Assembly (NCBI GenBank): GCA_930367215.1
Contig: OV884056.1
Coordinates: 122,572,053 to 122,636,052, forward strand
Origin: Pollenia angustigena
Taxonomy: Eukaryota; Arthropoda; Insecta; Diptera; Polleniidae
Direction: 5' to 3'
Length of the DNA stretch: 64,000 bases
A program made the position numbers and the translations under genes. Every line of letters begins with the position of its first letter. Positions within the stretch are counted from its first letter, which is position 1. Positions 43,429 through 54,839 of this stretch are shown here, piece by piece. The notes below the pieces were generated by a model. That model was not told the DNA's origin and ran no database searches. It was given only the letters and a program-made list of their open reading frames with translations.

Positions 43429-45447
43429 TCACTTTAGACCTTTATTGCTCTTTAGTTGATATGTATAAAAGTTTTTATCAAGAGCTTTAAATCTTTTACT
43501 AACTTTTCGAAAATCATGCTCGTGATTCACCTGTATTTTAGTCTCCTTAATACTACCTCGCTTTATTGCAGCTACATAAAAGGAATTTTCACCAATTAAC
43601 GAAATCAAACTTTTTATTAACTCATTTGAGTTTTGCTCTCTATGATATATCGGTGGAGGCTTGGACGATTTTATCACGTTTGGTGCTTCAGAGGATTCAT
43701 CCGCCAGAGTTGCAAAACAAATTTGTGAATGTATTCTATCTAAAGATGATAATTTTGAGGCAGAAGCAACAGCTGAAGAGGAAGTTCTGCGACCCCGTTT
43801 AAGCACTGTTATATACCTGTCCATAGCAACTTGTATTTGAGGCTTTTGACAACTTTTTAGTAGGGGCTTTTCCATCGCGTCTGTGTTTGAGTTCATGGTA
43901 TCATTTCTTACTAAAATTGTTTTTGCTGTCGCGGCAACACTTGCAGGTGCGGCAATATTTGCAGACTCGGCAGTTAACAGTGACAGTTGAATATTTTTTA
44001 ATGTATCACTATCCACTAGAGGTCTGCACAAATGATTTGGTAGCCAAATGAATGCTGTGTGTGTATTTGATATGCTTATCAAATGTGTAAAAAAATGAGA
44101 GCGAGTCATTCACGCTCAATCATGTTAAATGAGAGATCAACACAACACCGTTCATTAAAAAGTTAGCCACACACACTTACACTAATTGTGTGTGTTTCTC
44201 TATTATTGTTTATTGTTTGATAAACTCAAATCCATACATATTACAATAAAAAAACCTGAGCGAAGTTAAAAATCACACTAATCATTCGTGTGTTTCTTGA
44301 CTTTCTTATTTTGTTAAGAGGAAAGTTAAAATTTTAACAAAAAAAAAGTAATAAAATGAAATGGTTGTAATAAATGTATTTTTTATGTGCAAAAGCAATA
44401 ACAATAATAATATTATAAAAAATAATATTTTAAAATATGACAAAACCAGTATACAAAGGCAATAATTCTTAAGCACTTAATACACTATATTTTTATTCAT
44501 TGATGATATACATACATAGAATATATAGAAAGAAACAGTAAATGTCAAAAAAATAAGAAAAATTGTTGAACTTAAAATTGACATTTAAAGCTTAATATAT
44601 TATAAGTGTTGCTGAATCAGCGGTTTATGGGCAAATTCAGCGACTTACCGCTTTTTTCTTTGTTTTATTTTTGTGTTTCTCATAAACAAAACGTTGACAA
44701 CATTTAATAAAATAAACAAAACAGTTTAAAAAAAAAAACTAAAAAACTTTGTTTACATTTTTTATAGTTTACTCTTTCTAACACTTACCGTTTCATTCAA
44801 TCAATTCTATTTCAGTTCAATGAATGAAAAATGTTTTGTCATTACGGTTTAACGAAAATTTTTGAGTTGCTATTTTAAACAGAATTTCGCGCACGCATAT
44901 GCTCAACGCATAAAAAGAATGCAATTTAATTACAGAAAAAAGATGCAGTATTGCATTAAATGAAGACAGTGTAATTAAAATTATGTTTTTGCATTATAAT
45001 ATTCCAAAGCATGAATTAGAAACTGAAATCAATGCACAAACGGAATAAATGTTAATTTTCATGACTTTATATTTTAAAAAAATAATTTCTATGTTTTCCT
45101 CATGAGATACATATGTTCTTCATTAATTATTTAATTTAATATTTTTCCGTCTTTTATAAAAAAAAGTCTGATATATGTAGGTACCAAGTTCCTTATTATT
45201 ATTGTCAACACTGTTGCCAATTTAGAGATTTTCCCGCTATATCTAGCGTTTTTGAAATGTCAATCGCGGGAAAAAATACGTTTTAGCGGTAAGCGGGAAA
45301 TCTAGCGATTTTCAAAGAGCTCTCAGCGGCTCATTTTCGCTACAAAAACCTTTCTCAAATTAAAAATTTACAGATTTTTTACTTTTTCTTTTTGTTTTTC
45401 TGGCTAAAAACTTCTGGCTTATGTTCACGGTTTTAATTACATTTATA

Positions 45448-45665
45448 CAGGGGTGTTCTTGAAATCGAAAACGCAAAACGCATGAATTTAAAACGTCGTT
45501 TTTTAATAAGATTTCTGTGATAAATGAATTTTATGACAAATATTTTACAAATATTTCTCTATTAAACAGAATTTCATAACAAAAATTATAAAAATTTGAT
45601 TAAGTGTATTAAAAATAACTACCAAATTCTTGCATTTTGCGTTTTCGATTTCCAGAACACCCCTG
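45448..45665. mobile_element. MITE H nested in element G
   Basis: 218 bp with inverted arms of about 30 bp beginning CAGGGGTGTTCT and containing GAAATCGAAAACGCAAAA. Flanked by ATA on both sides. Confidence 0.8.
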
Positions 45666-45839
45666 ATAGTTTTAGTGAACTGAAGATTGTATATGACATT
45701 TTTTTTTTCGATTTTTAGTTAGAATTTCGTTAATTCTGTATGAATTCACCTAAGCAGTTTGGGATTGCAGTCCAGCACAATCGGTTCAGTAGGAAAAGTG
45801 CTATAAATAAAAATGTGGAACAACCACCCTAAAAACTAA

Positions 45840-46402
45840 CATAACTAGTGGCGGAATGCACATATTGATATAAGATTATGCACAAATTCGTTCCAAACGT
45901 TCCAAACGTAACAAATAATGCTATTGTAATAAATTTGGCCCGCCACAGTTTAATATGGCTAGAAATCACGCTGTCAATTTTCGTGATTATCAGTCCATAT
46001 TTTACCATAGGCTCTATATAAAATCTTCTCTTGGAAAACAGAACGTCTAAAGCCCTAAAAAATAATGTTTTTTTTTTCAATTTTGGTTTGTCACAGTTTT
46101 ATATGACCGGAACTTACACTGTCAACTATCGTGCAGATCAATCCTTAACTTACCATAGGCCCCATATAAAGCATACTCTCGAAAAAAGCTATAGAACGCG
46201 TAGAACCGTAAAGCTTTCAATCTATGTTCTATTATAATAACATTTGGTCAGTCAAAGTTTTATAAGACTATAAATTACTTGTTCAAATTTTGTGAAGATC
46301 AGCCCATAATTTACCATATGTCCCATATAAAATATTCTAACTGTAGGTAGAGGGTATCAAAGATTCCCATAGATGAATATATAACTCTAACTTATTTTCT
46401 TT
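45840..46402 (-). repeat. Interspersed repeat family X, copy 2
   Basis: Contains two to three diverged tandem units (CACAGTTTAATATGG, CACAGTTTTATATGA, CAAAGTTTTATAAGA) with ACCATAGGCCCCATATAAA. It ends GTAGAGGGTATCAAAG and CACTCT-like sequence, the inverse of the start of the 49038 copy. Confidence 0.6.
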
Positions 46403-47757
46403 TAAGAATAAATTGACTAGGGAAGTTGGAAACCATAGTATGTAACGTAATTGAGAATCATATACATTTAAAAAAGCAGCCTATATCTTGATTTATATAA
46501 AACTTTAAAAAATGTTTAGGTTTTAGCGGTATTTTTAAAAAAATTCCCGCTAAATTAAATATTTAGCGGTTTCTAGCGGTTTTGACGTCCGATTTGGCGG
46601 GAAATGCTCAAAAAAAGTTGGCAACAGTGATTGTCAATGTAGGTATTGAATTTATTTATATTTTAACTTTATTTATTGAAAACACATTTAATTTGTTTAA
46701 ATAAAAATTATTTTAATTAAAAATTATAAATCTGCTTTTAAGTGTGTATTTTAGTAAAGATTGACCTGCCAAAGTATACAAAAGTAGCCAGTTGTAAATT
46801 TTTTTAACTTGTTTACGATTAAATTCGGTAGATATAGTAATTATTGTCAACTGTGTGACATAATTAAAAAAACAAGTAAGAGTGCTTAATTAATAACAAA
46901 TTAATAAAAATTCCATTTGTTAAAATATATATTTAAAACTACTACTTTTTGCTTCTAAAAAGTCTGTATCACTTTTTAATGCAACATCTTTTTACTAATA
47001 TTTTGTTTTCAATACGATAAAAAAAATGTTAAAACACAAAACACATGTTGTGTTTATAAAACACAATATGTACATCGTCACACAAGTGTATATACTCGAA
47101 TTAAACAGTAAATTTGTTATTTATACCTGTAGCAAATATTTCTCTCACAACACTCACATAAATAATTGAACGCTTTGCACACATAGGCTATTACTTACAC
47201 ACAATTAATTGTGTATGATTCTAAAATCACACACAACACACTACTTGCTAGTTTGATATGTGAATTCATGTGTCGTTTAATCGCACACATGCAGACCTCT
47301 ACTATCCACCGTTTTTGTAAAAACCGAGGGTGAAAGGGAACGTCTGCGAAAAATTGGTTTAGCTGTTAGGTAGTTATTGTTGTTTTCTTTTGTTTTATTT
47401 TTTCCGCATTGCATTCTTTAGCATTAACTGTTACATATGCATTTCTTTCATTTATTTTTATTGTTGTTTCATTATTTTTACTCATACATAAAATTGTTTA
47501 TGTTTTTCACTTCTTTTTGTGCTCTTAATATTTTTATTATATTTACAATAACAAGAAATAAGAATTTTAAACTAAATGTTTTTGCTCAGTATATGAATAA
47601 ATACATATATTTTTTTATTTTTCTTTATTTAGTTTTTTCGTTTTGATATTTGTTCAAAAATAATTTATGTTTTGCGTCCATTCGCGGAATATGTCTTTAT
47701 ATTCCAAAATCAAATGTTATTGATTAATAATTCAAATCATATGCGGGGTTAAGAAAA

Positions 47758-47793
47758 CACGTCTGCATCACGACAAAGCGCAAACCGAACTGA
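47758..47793 (-). promoter_or_regulatory. Inr + DPE internal promoter of the Jockey-like element
   Basis: On the minus strand TCAGTT (A+1 at 47791) is followed by AGACGTG starting exactly at +28 (47764-47758). This is the optimal fly Inr/DPE combination and spacing. Downstream internal Inr/DPE promoters are established for Jockey-clade elements. It marks the likely 5' end of the element. Confidence 0.75.
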
Positions 47794-48129
47794 AGCGCAA
47801 TATGTTCATATATTTATGTAGTTATTAGGTAAATAAAAAATTTTGTTTTTTAGGTTAAGTTCATTAAGTAGGTACATGTATTTATTTTAGAGTTCCAATT
47901 TCTCTTAAGTTTCTTACTTCCAAAACTCTTTTTACTTAATTTTAAGTTAAGGGTTAGCAAATTTTTTATGTTTTCCTTAGTTTTCACTTAAGAATTATAA
48001 GGGTGTAAATTTATTAGCAAGCTTTGAAAATTATTTCACTTATTTAAACCGTTTTAGGGTTTCAGCTCTTGTAGGTGGCGATTGACATTTAGGATGGGAT
48101 TTTTTAGTTGTTCACTGAGGTGACACGAA
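47794..48129. other. Spacer, nothing recognised
   Basis: AT-rich, with TTAAGT-rich words at 47880-48000. No gene or terminal repeat was seen. Confidence 0.4.
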
Positions 48130-48432
48130 GAAAACGGCTTCGCTGGAAAAATATATTAAGGAACTTGATTCAGTTCCACAATTAGACTACTCACTATGGC
48201 GTGCAGCTAGAAATCTAAAAAGGCCAGTTATCTCTAAGCCACCATTAAGAATCTTCAATGGAAGTTGGGCGAGAAATGATATTAAAAAATGAAATCTGTT
48301 TGTTTATCATTTGAAAAACGTATTTCCCCCAAATATATCTCACGATATAGCAGTCAAGTTACCGCCTGTTAATGTAAGAGCATCTATTCCCCTAAGATTG
48401 GAGATAAGAGAAATAGAAAAGGCGATTTTTAC
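48130..48432 (+). mobile_element. Jockey fragment 4
   Basis: Matches copy 1 from about 943 to 1228 (ASLEKYIKELDS, then LWRAARNLKRPVISKPPLR). It carries a short insertion/frameshift near 48280-48292. Both ends are truncated; the right end meets a MITE. Confidence 0.88.
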
Positions 48433-48436
48433 AATT

Positions 48437-48942
48437 AGGGATGCAATATCGTTCTGAAAAGCATCGATGTTTCCACGATAAGCATCGATGTTAAAAAATA
48501 TCGGTAAAAAACACGATATAAACTACTTTGCATTAATACTTACCGACTGCTCAAACTCTCAATCTCCAACATTGCTTAAACATTTCTTTTTTTCTTTTTA
48601 AAAATGGTAAAAATATTATAAAAAAAATTTTAATTAAAGAAAATATTAAATGGACGATGTCGATGTTTATTAGTTTTGACGCCGATGTATCGTCCTTGAA
48701 AATACCAATGTTAAAATCGATGATTATGACCAGCTATGGGCAAATTCAAAATGAAAATTCAGAAAGAGCGAACAATGTGTATACATACACAAAAAAACAA
48801 AGAGCATAAAACCAACAAATGCAAACGTAAACAAACCAATACAATGCCAAAAATGCAAAGCTTTCAATGTAGTGGTGCCCATACCTGATTATGACCGATA
48901 CATCGATGTTTTCTAACCATCGATGTATCGTTTGCATCCCTT
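48437..48942. mobile_element. MITE I, CATCGATG-rich, next to Jockey fragment 4
   Basis: Inverted ends AGGGATGCAA and TTGCATCCCT. The motif CATCGATG and variants recur near both ends (48471-48492, 48655-48735, 48900-48928). A hAT-type origin is plausible, but an 8-bp duplication is not clear. Confidence 0.65.
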
Positions 48943-49037
48943 GTTGCAAGGCAACAGGAATTTATGAAAACAGCCTATTTTCAATTTGCAATAATTAAAA
49001 ATTTCCTGGCTTCTTGTTTTAACCAATCGATGGTAGG

Positions 49038-50126
49038 TAAAACAAGTTAGAGTGCTATATTCGGCTGTTCCGAGTCTTTGATACCCTCCACCGACAGTTC
49101 GAATGTTTAAGGAGTAATATCTGTATGATGTTATTATTATCTTAAACTGTGACGATTTGTTATTAATTATGGTTTTAGGCGACTAAACTGTTTTCCGGTA
49201 GTAGGGTTTATATGGGGCCTAGGGTAAATTTTGGACCGATCATCACGAAATTTCGCAGCGTCCTTTAAAGTCCTTTAAAACTGTGACATACGAATTTCTG
49301 TTATTATATCATTATTAATTATAGTTTTAGGTGTACTAAACTGTTTTCCGGGAATAGGGTTTCTATGGGACCTAGGTTAAATTATGTACCGATCTTCACG
49401 AAATTTCACAGTATCATTTATAGTCCTATAAAACTGTGACGTACCAAATTTTGTTACGCTAGCGATATTTTGTACGGTTTCAGCTGTACTAAACTGTTTT
49501 CCGGGAGTAGTGTTTATATTTTTTTTTAAATTCCCTATGCTAATCCCCGCGAAGCTCTACGCTTGTCTGCAGGAAAGAAACCAGAGTCTCTGGCGGGAAT
49601 CGAACCCGCAACCCCGGGGTTGATAGACTAGCTCACTACTAGCTAGCCTACCGGGGCGCTTAGGGTAAATTATGGACGGATCTTCACGAAATTTAACAGC
49701 ATGATTTCCAGTTAAATAAAACAAATTTTTGCAAAATCTTATCTCATTCCGTGCCTTGTTCCAGCATTTATGTTATTTTTTGTAACAAAATTATAAATTT
49801 TTTTAGTTGGTGGTTCCACATTTTGATTCATAGCTCTGGTCCTACTGAACCGATTTTGCTGGATTTCAATCCCAAACTTCTTAGGATAACTACAAGCAAT
49901 TTGGCACCAAGTTTGTTCATTTCTTTTGAGTTGTTCGAAAGTGAGCGTGTTTTCAACAGACGGCCAGACGGACAGACAGATGGACATGGCTAAATCGACT
50001 TAGAATTACTCAAGGATCCAGATATATATACTTTATGGGGTATGAGATGAATAATAAAAAAGTTTCACACGGAATGACAAACTTAATATACCCTCTTCAC
50101 AACTAATTGTGGTGGAGGGTATAAAA
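49038..50126 (+). repeat. Interspersed repeat family X, copy 3 (longest)
   Basis: It starts AAAACAAGTTAGAGTGCTAT with the palindrome-like ATTCGGCTGTTCCGAGT and GATACCCTCCACC. It ends with the inverse GGTGGAGGGTATAAAA. The inside has three tandem units of roughly 130-155 bp (from about 49153, 49283 and 49437), and the third is split by a SINE. The 3' part carries GACGGACAGACAGATGGAC and ATATATACTTTATGGGG, a block seen in many fly repeats. No protein was recognised. Confidence 0.7.
49519..49657 (-). mobile_element. tRNA-derived SINE, copy 3
   Basis: Minus-strand GCCCCGG head, perfect GGTTCGATTCC B box and A-tail (T-run 49519-49527 on +). It interrupts the third tandem unit of the family X repeat; the undisturbed form is visible at about 49208-49226. 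Confidence 0.87.
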
Positions 50127-50247
50127 ATAAAAAGTCATATACTTTTCTCCTCTTCTAGTTGCAATATTAAAAGTATTTGTCTATAGTTATTTAAATTTAA
50201 AAATATATTTGTAAATGTTTATATGACTTCCTTAATTAAAACTTTAG

Positions 50248-50310
50248 ACATACACTGGATCTATACTTGTGGCTGTTAATCCATACAAATCGTTAGATAT
50301 TTTTAATAAG
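50248..50310 (+). CDS. Unconventional myosin, motor-domain exon 2 (visible)
   Basis: The 63-bp exon encodes TYTGSILVAVNPYKSLDIF plus NK, the first strongly conserved block of the myosin motor near the nucleotide pocket. It lies between acceptor TTTAG and donor GTAAGC, phase 0 at both ends, and joins the exon at 11579-11692 and the next one at 50364 without loss of frame. Confidence 0.95.
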
Positions 50311-50363
50311 GTAAGCAAAAAATGTAAAGCTCATGCAAATATTCAATTACATTTTATTTCTAG

Positions 50364-50471
50364 GACTACGTATTTAAGTATTATAGACAAAAGATTGGTG
50401 CATTAGAGCCCCATGTGTTTGCATTAGCTGAAGCTTCCTATAAAAGCATTATTGATGATGATATTAGCCAG
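50364..50471 (+). CDS. Unconventional myosin, motor-domain exon 3 (visible)
   Basis: The 108-bp exon, phase 0 at both ends, is preceded by TTTCTAG and followed by GTAAGA. It encodes DYVFKYYRQKIGALEPHVFA then LAEASYKSIIDDDISQ. It matches the segment of myosin heads between the VNPY block and the P-loop, where PHVFALA..AY is conserved. It directly continues into [15 protein letters not shown] at 53281. Confidence 0.95.
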
Positions 50472-51802
50472 GTAAGATTTAACATTCCAGAGAAATTATA
50501 CAATCAATCAAACTACACTGACTTTAATAATTATGCGAGCACTTAAACAGTATAAGTATAGTAAAAATCGCTTTAACTAACGGTTAGAAATTAACTTTCT
50601 TTTATAAATTCCCTAAGCTAAAAACGGGTTTCAATTAAAAATACCGTTCTCTAGAACTCCTGAATAATTATTTTTAATATACATATCGTCATATAATTTC
50701 AAAAAAGCCCTAAGTTACAAAAAATTTCAAATCGACGTTTTGATCGATTATGATGCACTGTATCAAAATACACGCTTCTTTTTTTTACTCCTCTGTAATT
50801 AAATATAACGTTTTTGTTAACAAAATTCTCAAAGGCGTAAGTGCAAGAGCTTTTCGATAAATAATAAATAACATACACAAAAAAAACGTTTTGTGTTTTT
50901 ATTTTTGTTTATCAATAAGAAGTTTGCCTTTATTGTGTTTTAATATTATTGCCGAATTATTTTCAAACAAACGCTTGTTTGAAAATTTTTTTGATTTCTA
51001 CAAATTTTTTTACTGATTAAATTAATATTTTTGTTTGATTTTTTTAAACCAACAAAAATGTTGACAACTATTTCAAGTTTTCATAATTTTGTATGAAATA
51101 TTTAATGCTCCTTAATGTTGTCGTTTTTTGCATTTTTTTATTTGATCGTATGCAACACTTATTAATGTGAAATATAAGAACTACAACAAAAAACACATGC
51201 AGTCCATTTTTGGACGCTTTAAAAAAGTACAGCAATAAAAAAAATGATAAAATAGCGTGACGAGGTTTGTAGTATAAAAACCACAAAAACCAATATCAGG
51301 TAAAAACAATGTTTCACTCTTTTTCAACAATAGAAACAACAACAACATTATAAGAAACAAAATAAATTTTTGGTTGGTTTCAAAGTTGGTAAAAGAAAAC
51401 AAAATCCCGAATTAAATTTTTTCAAACTGTTTAGTTAAATACATCAAATACAAAAATAGAATGATGACGAAAAACATATCGAGTCGGTCTGCCGCCGTTT
51501 TGGTTACATTTCTTCTTCTTTAGCAAAGGAAAGGATACAGCAACAGTGAGTGATGAAGAAAAACATTGTGTGTATAAAAAAAAGACTTCGTTCAAAAATT
51601 ATTCCAACAAAAAAATGTGTCTCAAAGCCAGCCGGCCGCTCTGCTCTGCCATCATCTTCTCCTTCAGTGCTTGCTTGTGCGCTCGTCATTGATTGTGTAA
51701 AAACTATATTGTTTGATTCAGTAAAATTATTTGTTTGACATTTATATGAATTTCAGTAAACTTTTTGTTTGATTCAGTTAAATTATTTGTTTGGAAAAAT
51801 CT
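50472..51802. other. Myosin intron 3, first part
   Basis: AT-rich, with no mobile element recognised apart from short unlabelled repeats. The open frames here lack conserved motifs. Confidence 0.4.
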
Positions 51803-52160
51803 GGCGCGTAGAATTCCGCCAGCCCATAAAGCTCACCAAACAGTTATTTTCTGTGAATGTAATGGTGTTTCGACAAAAGCTGGTGGATTCTCCTCACTCA
51901 AAATGCTATAATTCTGCTTATTTACGTACCCATTCAATTAGAAATGGGCTTAATCGGAAAATAAAATTTTTAATGGAAAGGCTTAATCAATATCAATTTT
52001 TGCTTCAGCCCATTCGCCGAATTACTTTGATTAAAAATTTCGACAATTTGCGCGCGTTGCTCTGGTGTAAGACAATCCATAATGAAATGTCAAAGCAAAC
52101 TAAACAAAAATCCAGTATCAGCTGTTAAAGGGGTGGTCAAATAAAGCAGTGATGCCAACT
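51803..52160 (-). mobile_element. Mariner-like fragment, internally deleted
   Basis: The minus strand starts MDCLTPEQRAQIVEIF at 52080, a mariner transposase N-terminus. It then jumps to a segment at 51816-51900 that parallels KPMHPQRVTVWCGLWAGG of the copy at 3138. The middle is deleted. It belongs to the same broad group as that copy but not the same family. Confidence 0.7.
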
Positions 52161-52527
52161 CAAAGTTGTATCACTCAAAAAAAAAAAAAAAAAAAAAAAC
52201 ACCCTATATATAATATACACATAGGGGATTTCATATCAAGTGATTCAACTTTTGAAATCGATGTCTTCCGATTTGGATGAAATTTGGACCAAGGTTAGTT
52301 TAAACAAAAATCAAGATCGATTAAAAATTTCTGAATTAGAGAGGGTAACAATTTGACATTTTGGCCAAACAGGTGTTCTTTCCCATCCATGTAACTTATT
52401 ACCTATTGGTGTTAACAAAATTTGTCTCAAACAAATTAGATAGCGTTGGGTTTTTTTTAGAAATAAAAGTGCTTTTATTTCAAGCTCGAGGCCAGTATTG
52501 AAAAAAAATTTCATTTTAATAATTGCT
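52161..52527. other. Intron sequence with an A-run
   Basis: A-run at 52177-52199, then nothing recognised. Confidence 0.4.
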
Positions 52528-52560
52528 TCTTTTTCGATACACTTTGAGTATCATCATCCG
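52528..52560 (-). ncRNA. Hammerhead-like motif, Penelope copy 2 (degenerate)
   Basis: The minus strand reads CGGATGA, a GATAC...GTATC helix, then GAAA. The core U4 position is changed (CUGANGA expected), so activity is unlikely. The helix is still fully paired although its sequence differs from copy 1. Confidence 0.4.
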
Positions 52561-52764
52561 GGCTTGTCTATAAATATAAGTATAAGATGTAGAACTCATA
52601 CAAAAAGTAACAGTCACAATAAACCACATAGAAAAAACAACAATAAAAATACATGTAAACAATAATACGTAAACTTACAAATACATAAATAATAATTTAT
52701 ATTGACCACGGAAAAAATAGTATTTTTTTCTTTGCATCGTATGTTGTTCAACTAAACTTAAAAA

Positions 52765-53180
52765 CTAAATATTGCCTACACTCTTCCACTTGTTAATTAA
52801 ATGCTTGTAGCTTTGGGAACAGTTCTCCACATCAATCTTAAAATTCATTTTTGTTGTTGGTATATTAATGATGTGTAGCATCTCCAGCATGTAACGTCGT
52901 TTATAATTTTGTTCGCTCCTAACACTCGTACTTTCTTAAAATCTGGAAAATATTTATTCACAAAACAGTGGGTTGTTAACGCTGTGTTTTGAATAAATTT
53001 GTTTGAACGGTGTTTTTGATCTCATTTATGTCCTCCAATTCTAGTTTTCAATTAGTTTTAAGTTGTTCCAACAAACACTTTCTTACACGTTTGAATTTCA
53101 TTACCTATACAGGGGATCTGATATACCACATTTGCTTTTTCTATATTTGGAATTTTGTCTTTGGTTTTACTGAAAATTAT
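52765..53180 (-). pseudogene. GIY-YIG endonuclease relic of Penelope copy 2
   Basis: The minus strand shows KANVVYQIPCIG and CKKVFVGTT, aligned with HLVYRIHC and CGKVYVGTT of copy 1. The ALTTHCF and LEMLHIIN regions and a C-terminus KINKWKSVGNI-like before a stop at 52765 follow. At least one frameshift and in-frame stops after VFVGTT break it. Confidence 0.75.
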
Positions 53181-53280
53181 TTAAAGGTTTTTTTTTAGTT
53201 TTGTGCGCCATTTTAATGTTTTCTCCATTAAACAATTTATATTTTTTAAATCTTTATTGATTACAAATTTCACCTTTTAG

Positions 53281-53729
<449 letters not shown>

Positions 53730-54438
53730 AGGTGTTATGATACTTGCTATTTTTTGTATTGGATTTTTTTAGGATTGACTGAATGAAACGACAAATGCGA
53801 GAAAGAACAAGAAATACAATATGTAAACAAACCCTTTTTTCTGATTGACATTTCTCATGTATATTTTTTTCTTTGACTAAAACAAAAAACAAATGGCAAA
53901 AGTTTGGACAGATGGAACTATTTTGATTTTTATAAATGAAATGAAGCAGGTGCCCTTCATATGGGATTTCAAATCATAAATTTTTAATTAAAGAATAAAC
54001 CACGATGTAATTCGTAATATATTTCATTATTTGCTTTAAATTTTATTGTATTTAAAAAAAAAAATTGTTCGTGATTCCAAAATAAAATGTAAACAAAACA
54101 AACAATATTGCCCACGTTTTTTTCCCACAAAAACCCGTCAAAAAAGCTTAAAATTGCAAAACAAAAGTTAAAAACCGCTACTTTCAATCAAAAACTAAAA
54201 AACTTGGCAACAGTGCTAATATTTAATCTAGAAATGTCAATTTTAAGTTAAAAATTATTATATTTTTTTTGACACTCTTAGATTATTTATCGATAACACA
54301 TGTATATTTGTTTGACATTTCAAGATTTTTTATGATAAAATCATACTCTTTACACTTAGTCAGTTTACCTATGCAAATGTATTTGCACTGTTCTCCAATA
54401 TAGAAAAAATACAAAAAATAGCAAGTATCATAACACCT
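53730..54438. mobile_element. MITE J, PIF/Harbinger-type
   Basis: Perfect inverted ends of about 31 bp beginning AGGTGTTATGATACTTGC and flanked by TTA on both sides (53727-53729, 54439-54441). This is the TWA target preference of PIF/Harbinger. No ORF is present. Confidence 0.82.
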
Positions 54439-54539
54439 TTACTAGCATTATTTGTGGTGTTTAAAATTTGTAACGGTTCAACGACTCATAATTAAGTTTA
54501 AACGTAATATGATTTCACAGTCAAGAAAATCTAATAAGA

Positions 54540-54722
54540 AGTGGCACAAGTGTTATTGTAAAGTTTTGTGTTTAATATATTTTTTAATTGTTAACATACC
54601 CCTGAAGATGGTTAGCGATGCTAACCGAAATATTGGGAACATACTAAAAATATAAAAAACGGAAATATCACGAATTTTTATATTATTTATTTACGTGGAC
54701 CTGCAGCCAAACAAAAACAACT
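54540..54722 (+). mobile_element. Penelope-like element, copy 3 (3' terminal piece)
   Basis: Contains the hammerhead-like motif and a tail AATTTTTATATTATTTATTTACGTGGACCT related to the 3' end of copy 1 (ATTTATATAGGACCTCAAGCC). No coding part is left. Confidence 0.65.
54602..54655 (+). ncRNA. Hammerhead-like motif, Penelope copy 3
   Basis: CTGAAGA (N7 = A, allowed), a 7-bp stem II GGTTAGC/GCTAACC, GAAA, then an ATATT...AATAT helix with a longer loop. Stem I is not obvious. Confidence 0.5.
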
Positions 54723-54839
54723 AATACCGAGACATTAATAAAAAAATATAAATGCTTATAACTTAATTAAACACTTGCCGCTTTATGTTCTTTATGTTTA
54801 AAGTCTTTGTGAGAAGGGTATCAAATTCCTTTTGAATTT

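Larger units (their letters stand above)
45209..46629. mobile_element. hAT-like element G nested in element F
   Basis: Inverted ends CACTGTTGCCAA and TTGGCAACAGTG are flanked by a perfect 8-bp duplication ATTGTCAA (45201-45208, 46630-46637). Subterminal AGCGGT/TAGCG and GGCGGGAAA motifs recur near both ends. No ORF is present. Confidence 0.9.
44017..47301. mobile_element. hAT-like element F inserted in Jockey ORF1
   Basis: Perfect 12-bp inverted ends TAGAGGTCTGCA (44017-44028, 47290-47301) are flanked by a perfect 8-bp duplication CTATCCAC (44009-44016, 47302-47309). This is diagnostic of hAT-type insertion. No transposase ORF is readable in the 3.3 kb. It contains element G, MITE H and a family X repeat. 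Confidence 0.9.
43429..47414 (-). pseudogene. Jockey ORF1 (gag-like, PRE_C2HC-type domain), interrupted and truncated
   Basis: ORF1 of Jockey elements encodes an RNA-binding chaperone-like protein. Here the N-terminus starts with MQCGKNKTKENNN at 47414. It proceeds in frame to the insertion point at 47310 and resumes at 44008 with a Ser/Ala-rich segment. The conserved part SKPPPIYHREQNSNELIKSL...LIGENSFYVAAIKRGSIKETK and FYTYQLKSNKGL is the domain that precedes the CCHC knuckles in Jockey/Doc ORF1. The knuckles themselves are missing because the frame ends at 43429 in unrelated sequence. An open frame starting at 44109 only extends into the hAT-like insertion and is not the native start. Confidence 0.75.
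43429..47793 (-). mobile_element. 5' part of a Jockey-like element, split by a hAT-like insertion
   Basis: On the minus strand an Inr/DPE promoter at 47793-47758 is followed by a 5' UTR of about 380 nt and an ORF1 starting at 47414. ORF1 is interrupted at 47310/44008 by the 3.3-kb element and ends at 43429 by truncation. Loss of everything 3' of the middle of ORF1 is unusual for non-LTR elements, which normally lose their 5' ends, so a later deletion or insertion is implied. Confidence 0.75.
11693..50247 (+). other. Giant intron (about 38.6 kb) of the myosin gene, packed with mobile elements
   Basis: It is bounded by the donor GTATCC at 11693 and the acceptor AACTTTAG ending at 50247. The flanking exons join in phase 0 inside a conserved motor block (ESDIIY / TYTGSILVAV). 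It holds the BEL, Penelope, hAT, Jockey and tandem-duplicated regions listed separately. No additional host exon was recognised within it. Confidence 0.82.
52528..53185 (-). mobile_element. Penelope-like element, copy 2 (3' part only)
   Basis: Minus-strand GIY-YIG endonuclease relic followed by a 3' UTR ending in a hammerhead-like motif at 52560-52528. No RT is recognisable. It differs clearly from copy 1, so it is another Penelope family. It lies only about 100 bp upstream of the acceptor of the P-loop exon. Confidence 0.78.

Noticed and set aside
43429..44109. ORF of 226 residues starting at 44109 as a novel host gene
   Set aside because: The first ~30 residues come from the hAT-like insertion. 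The rest is Jockey ORF1, whose own start is at 47414.
51068..51738. Several short open frames in myosin intron 3
   Set aside because: No conserved motifs and no splice context linking them to the myosin frame; AT-rich chance frames.
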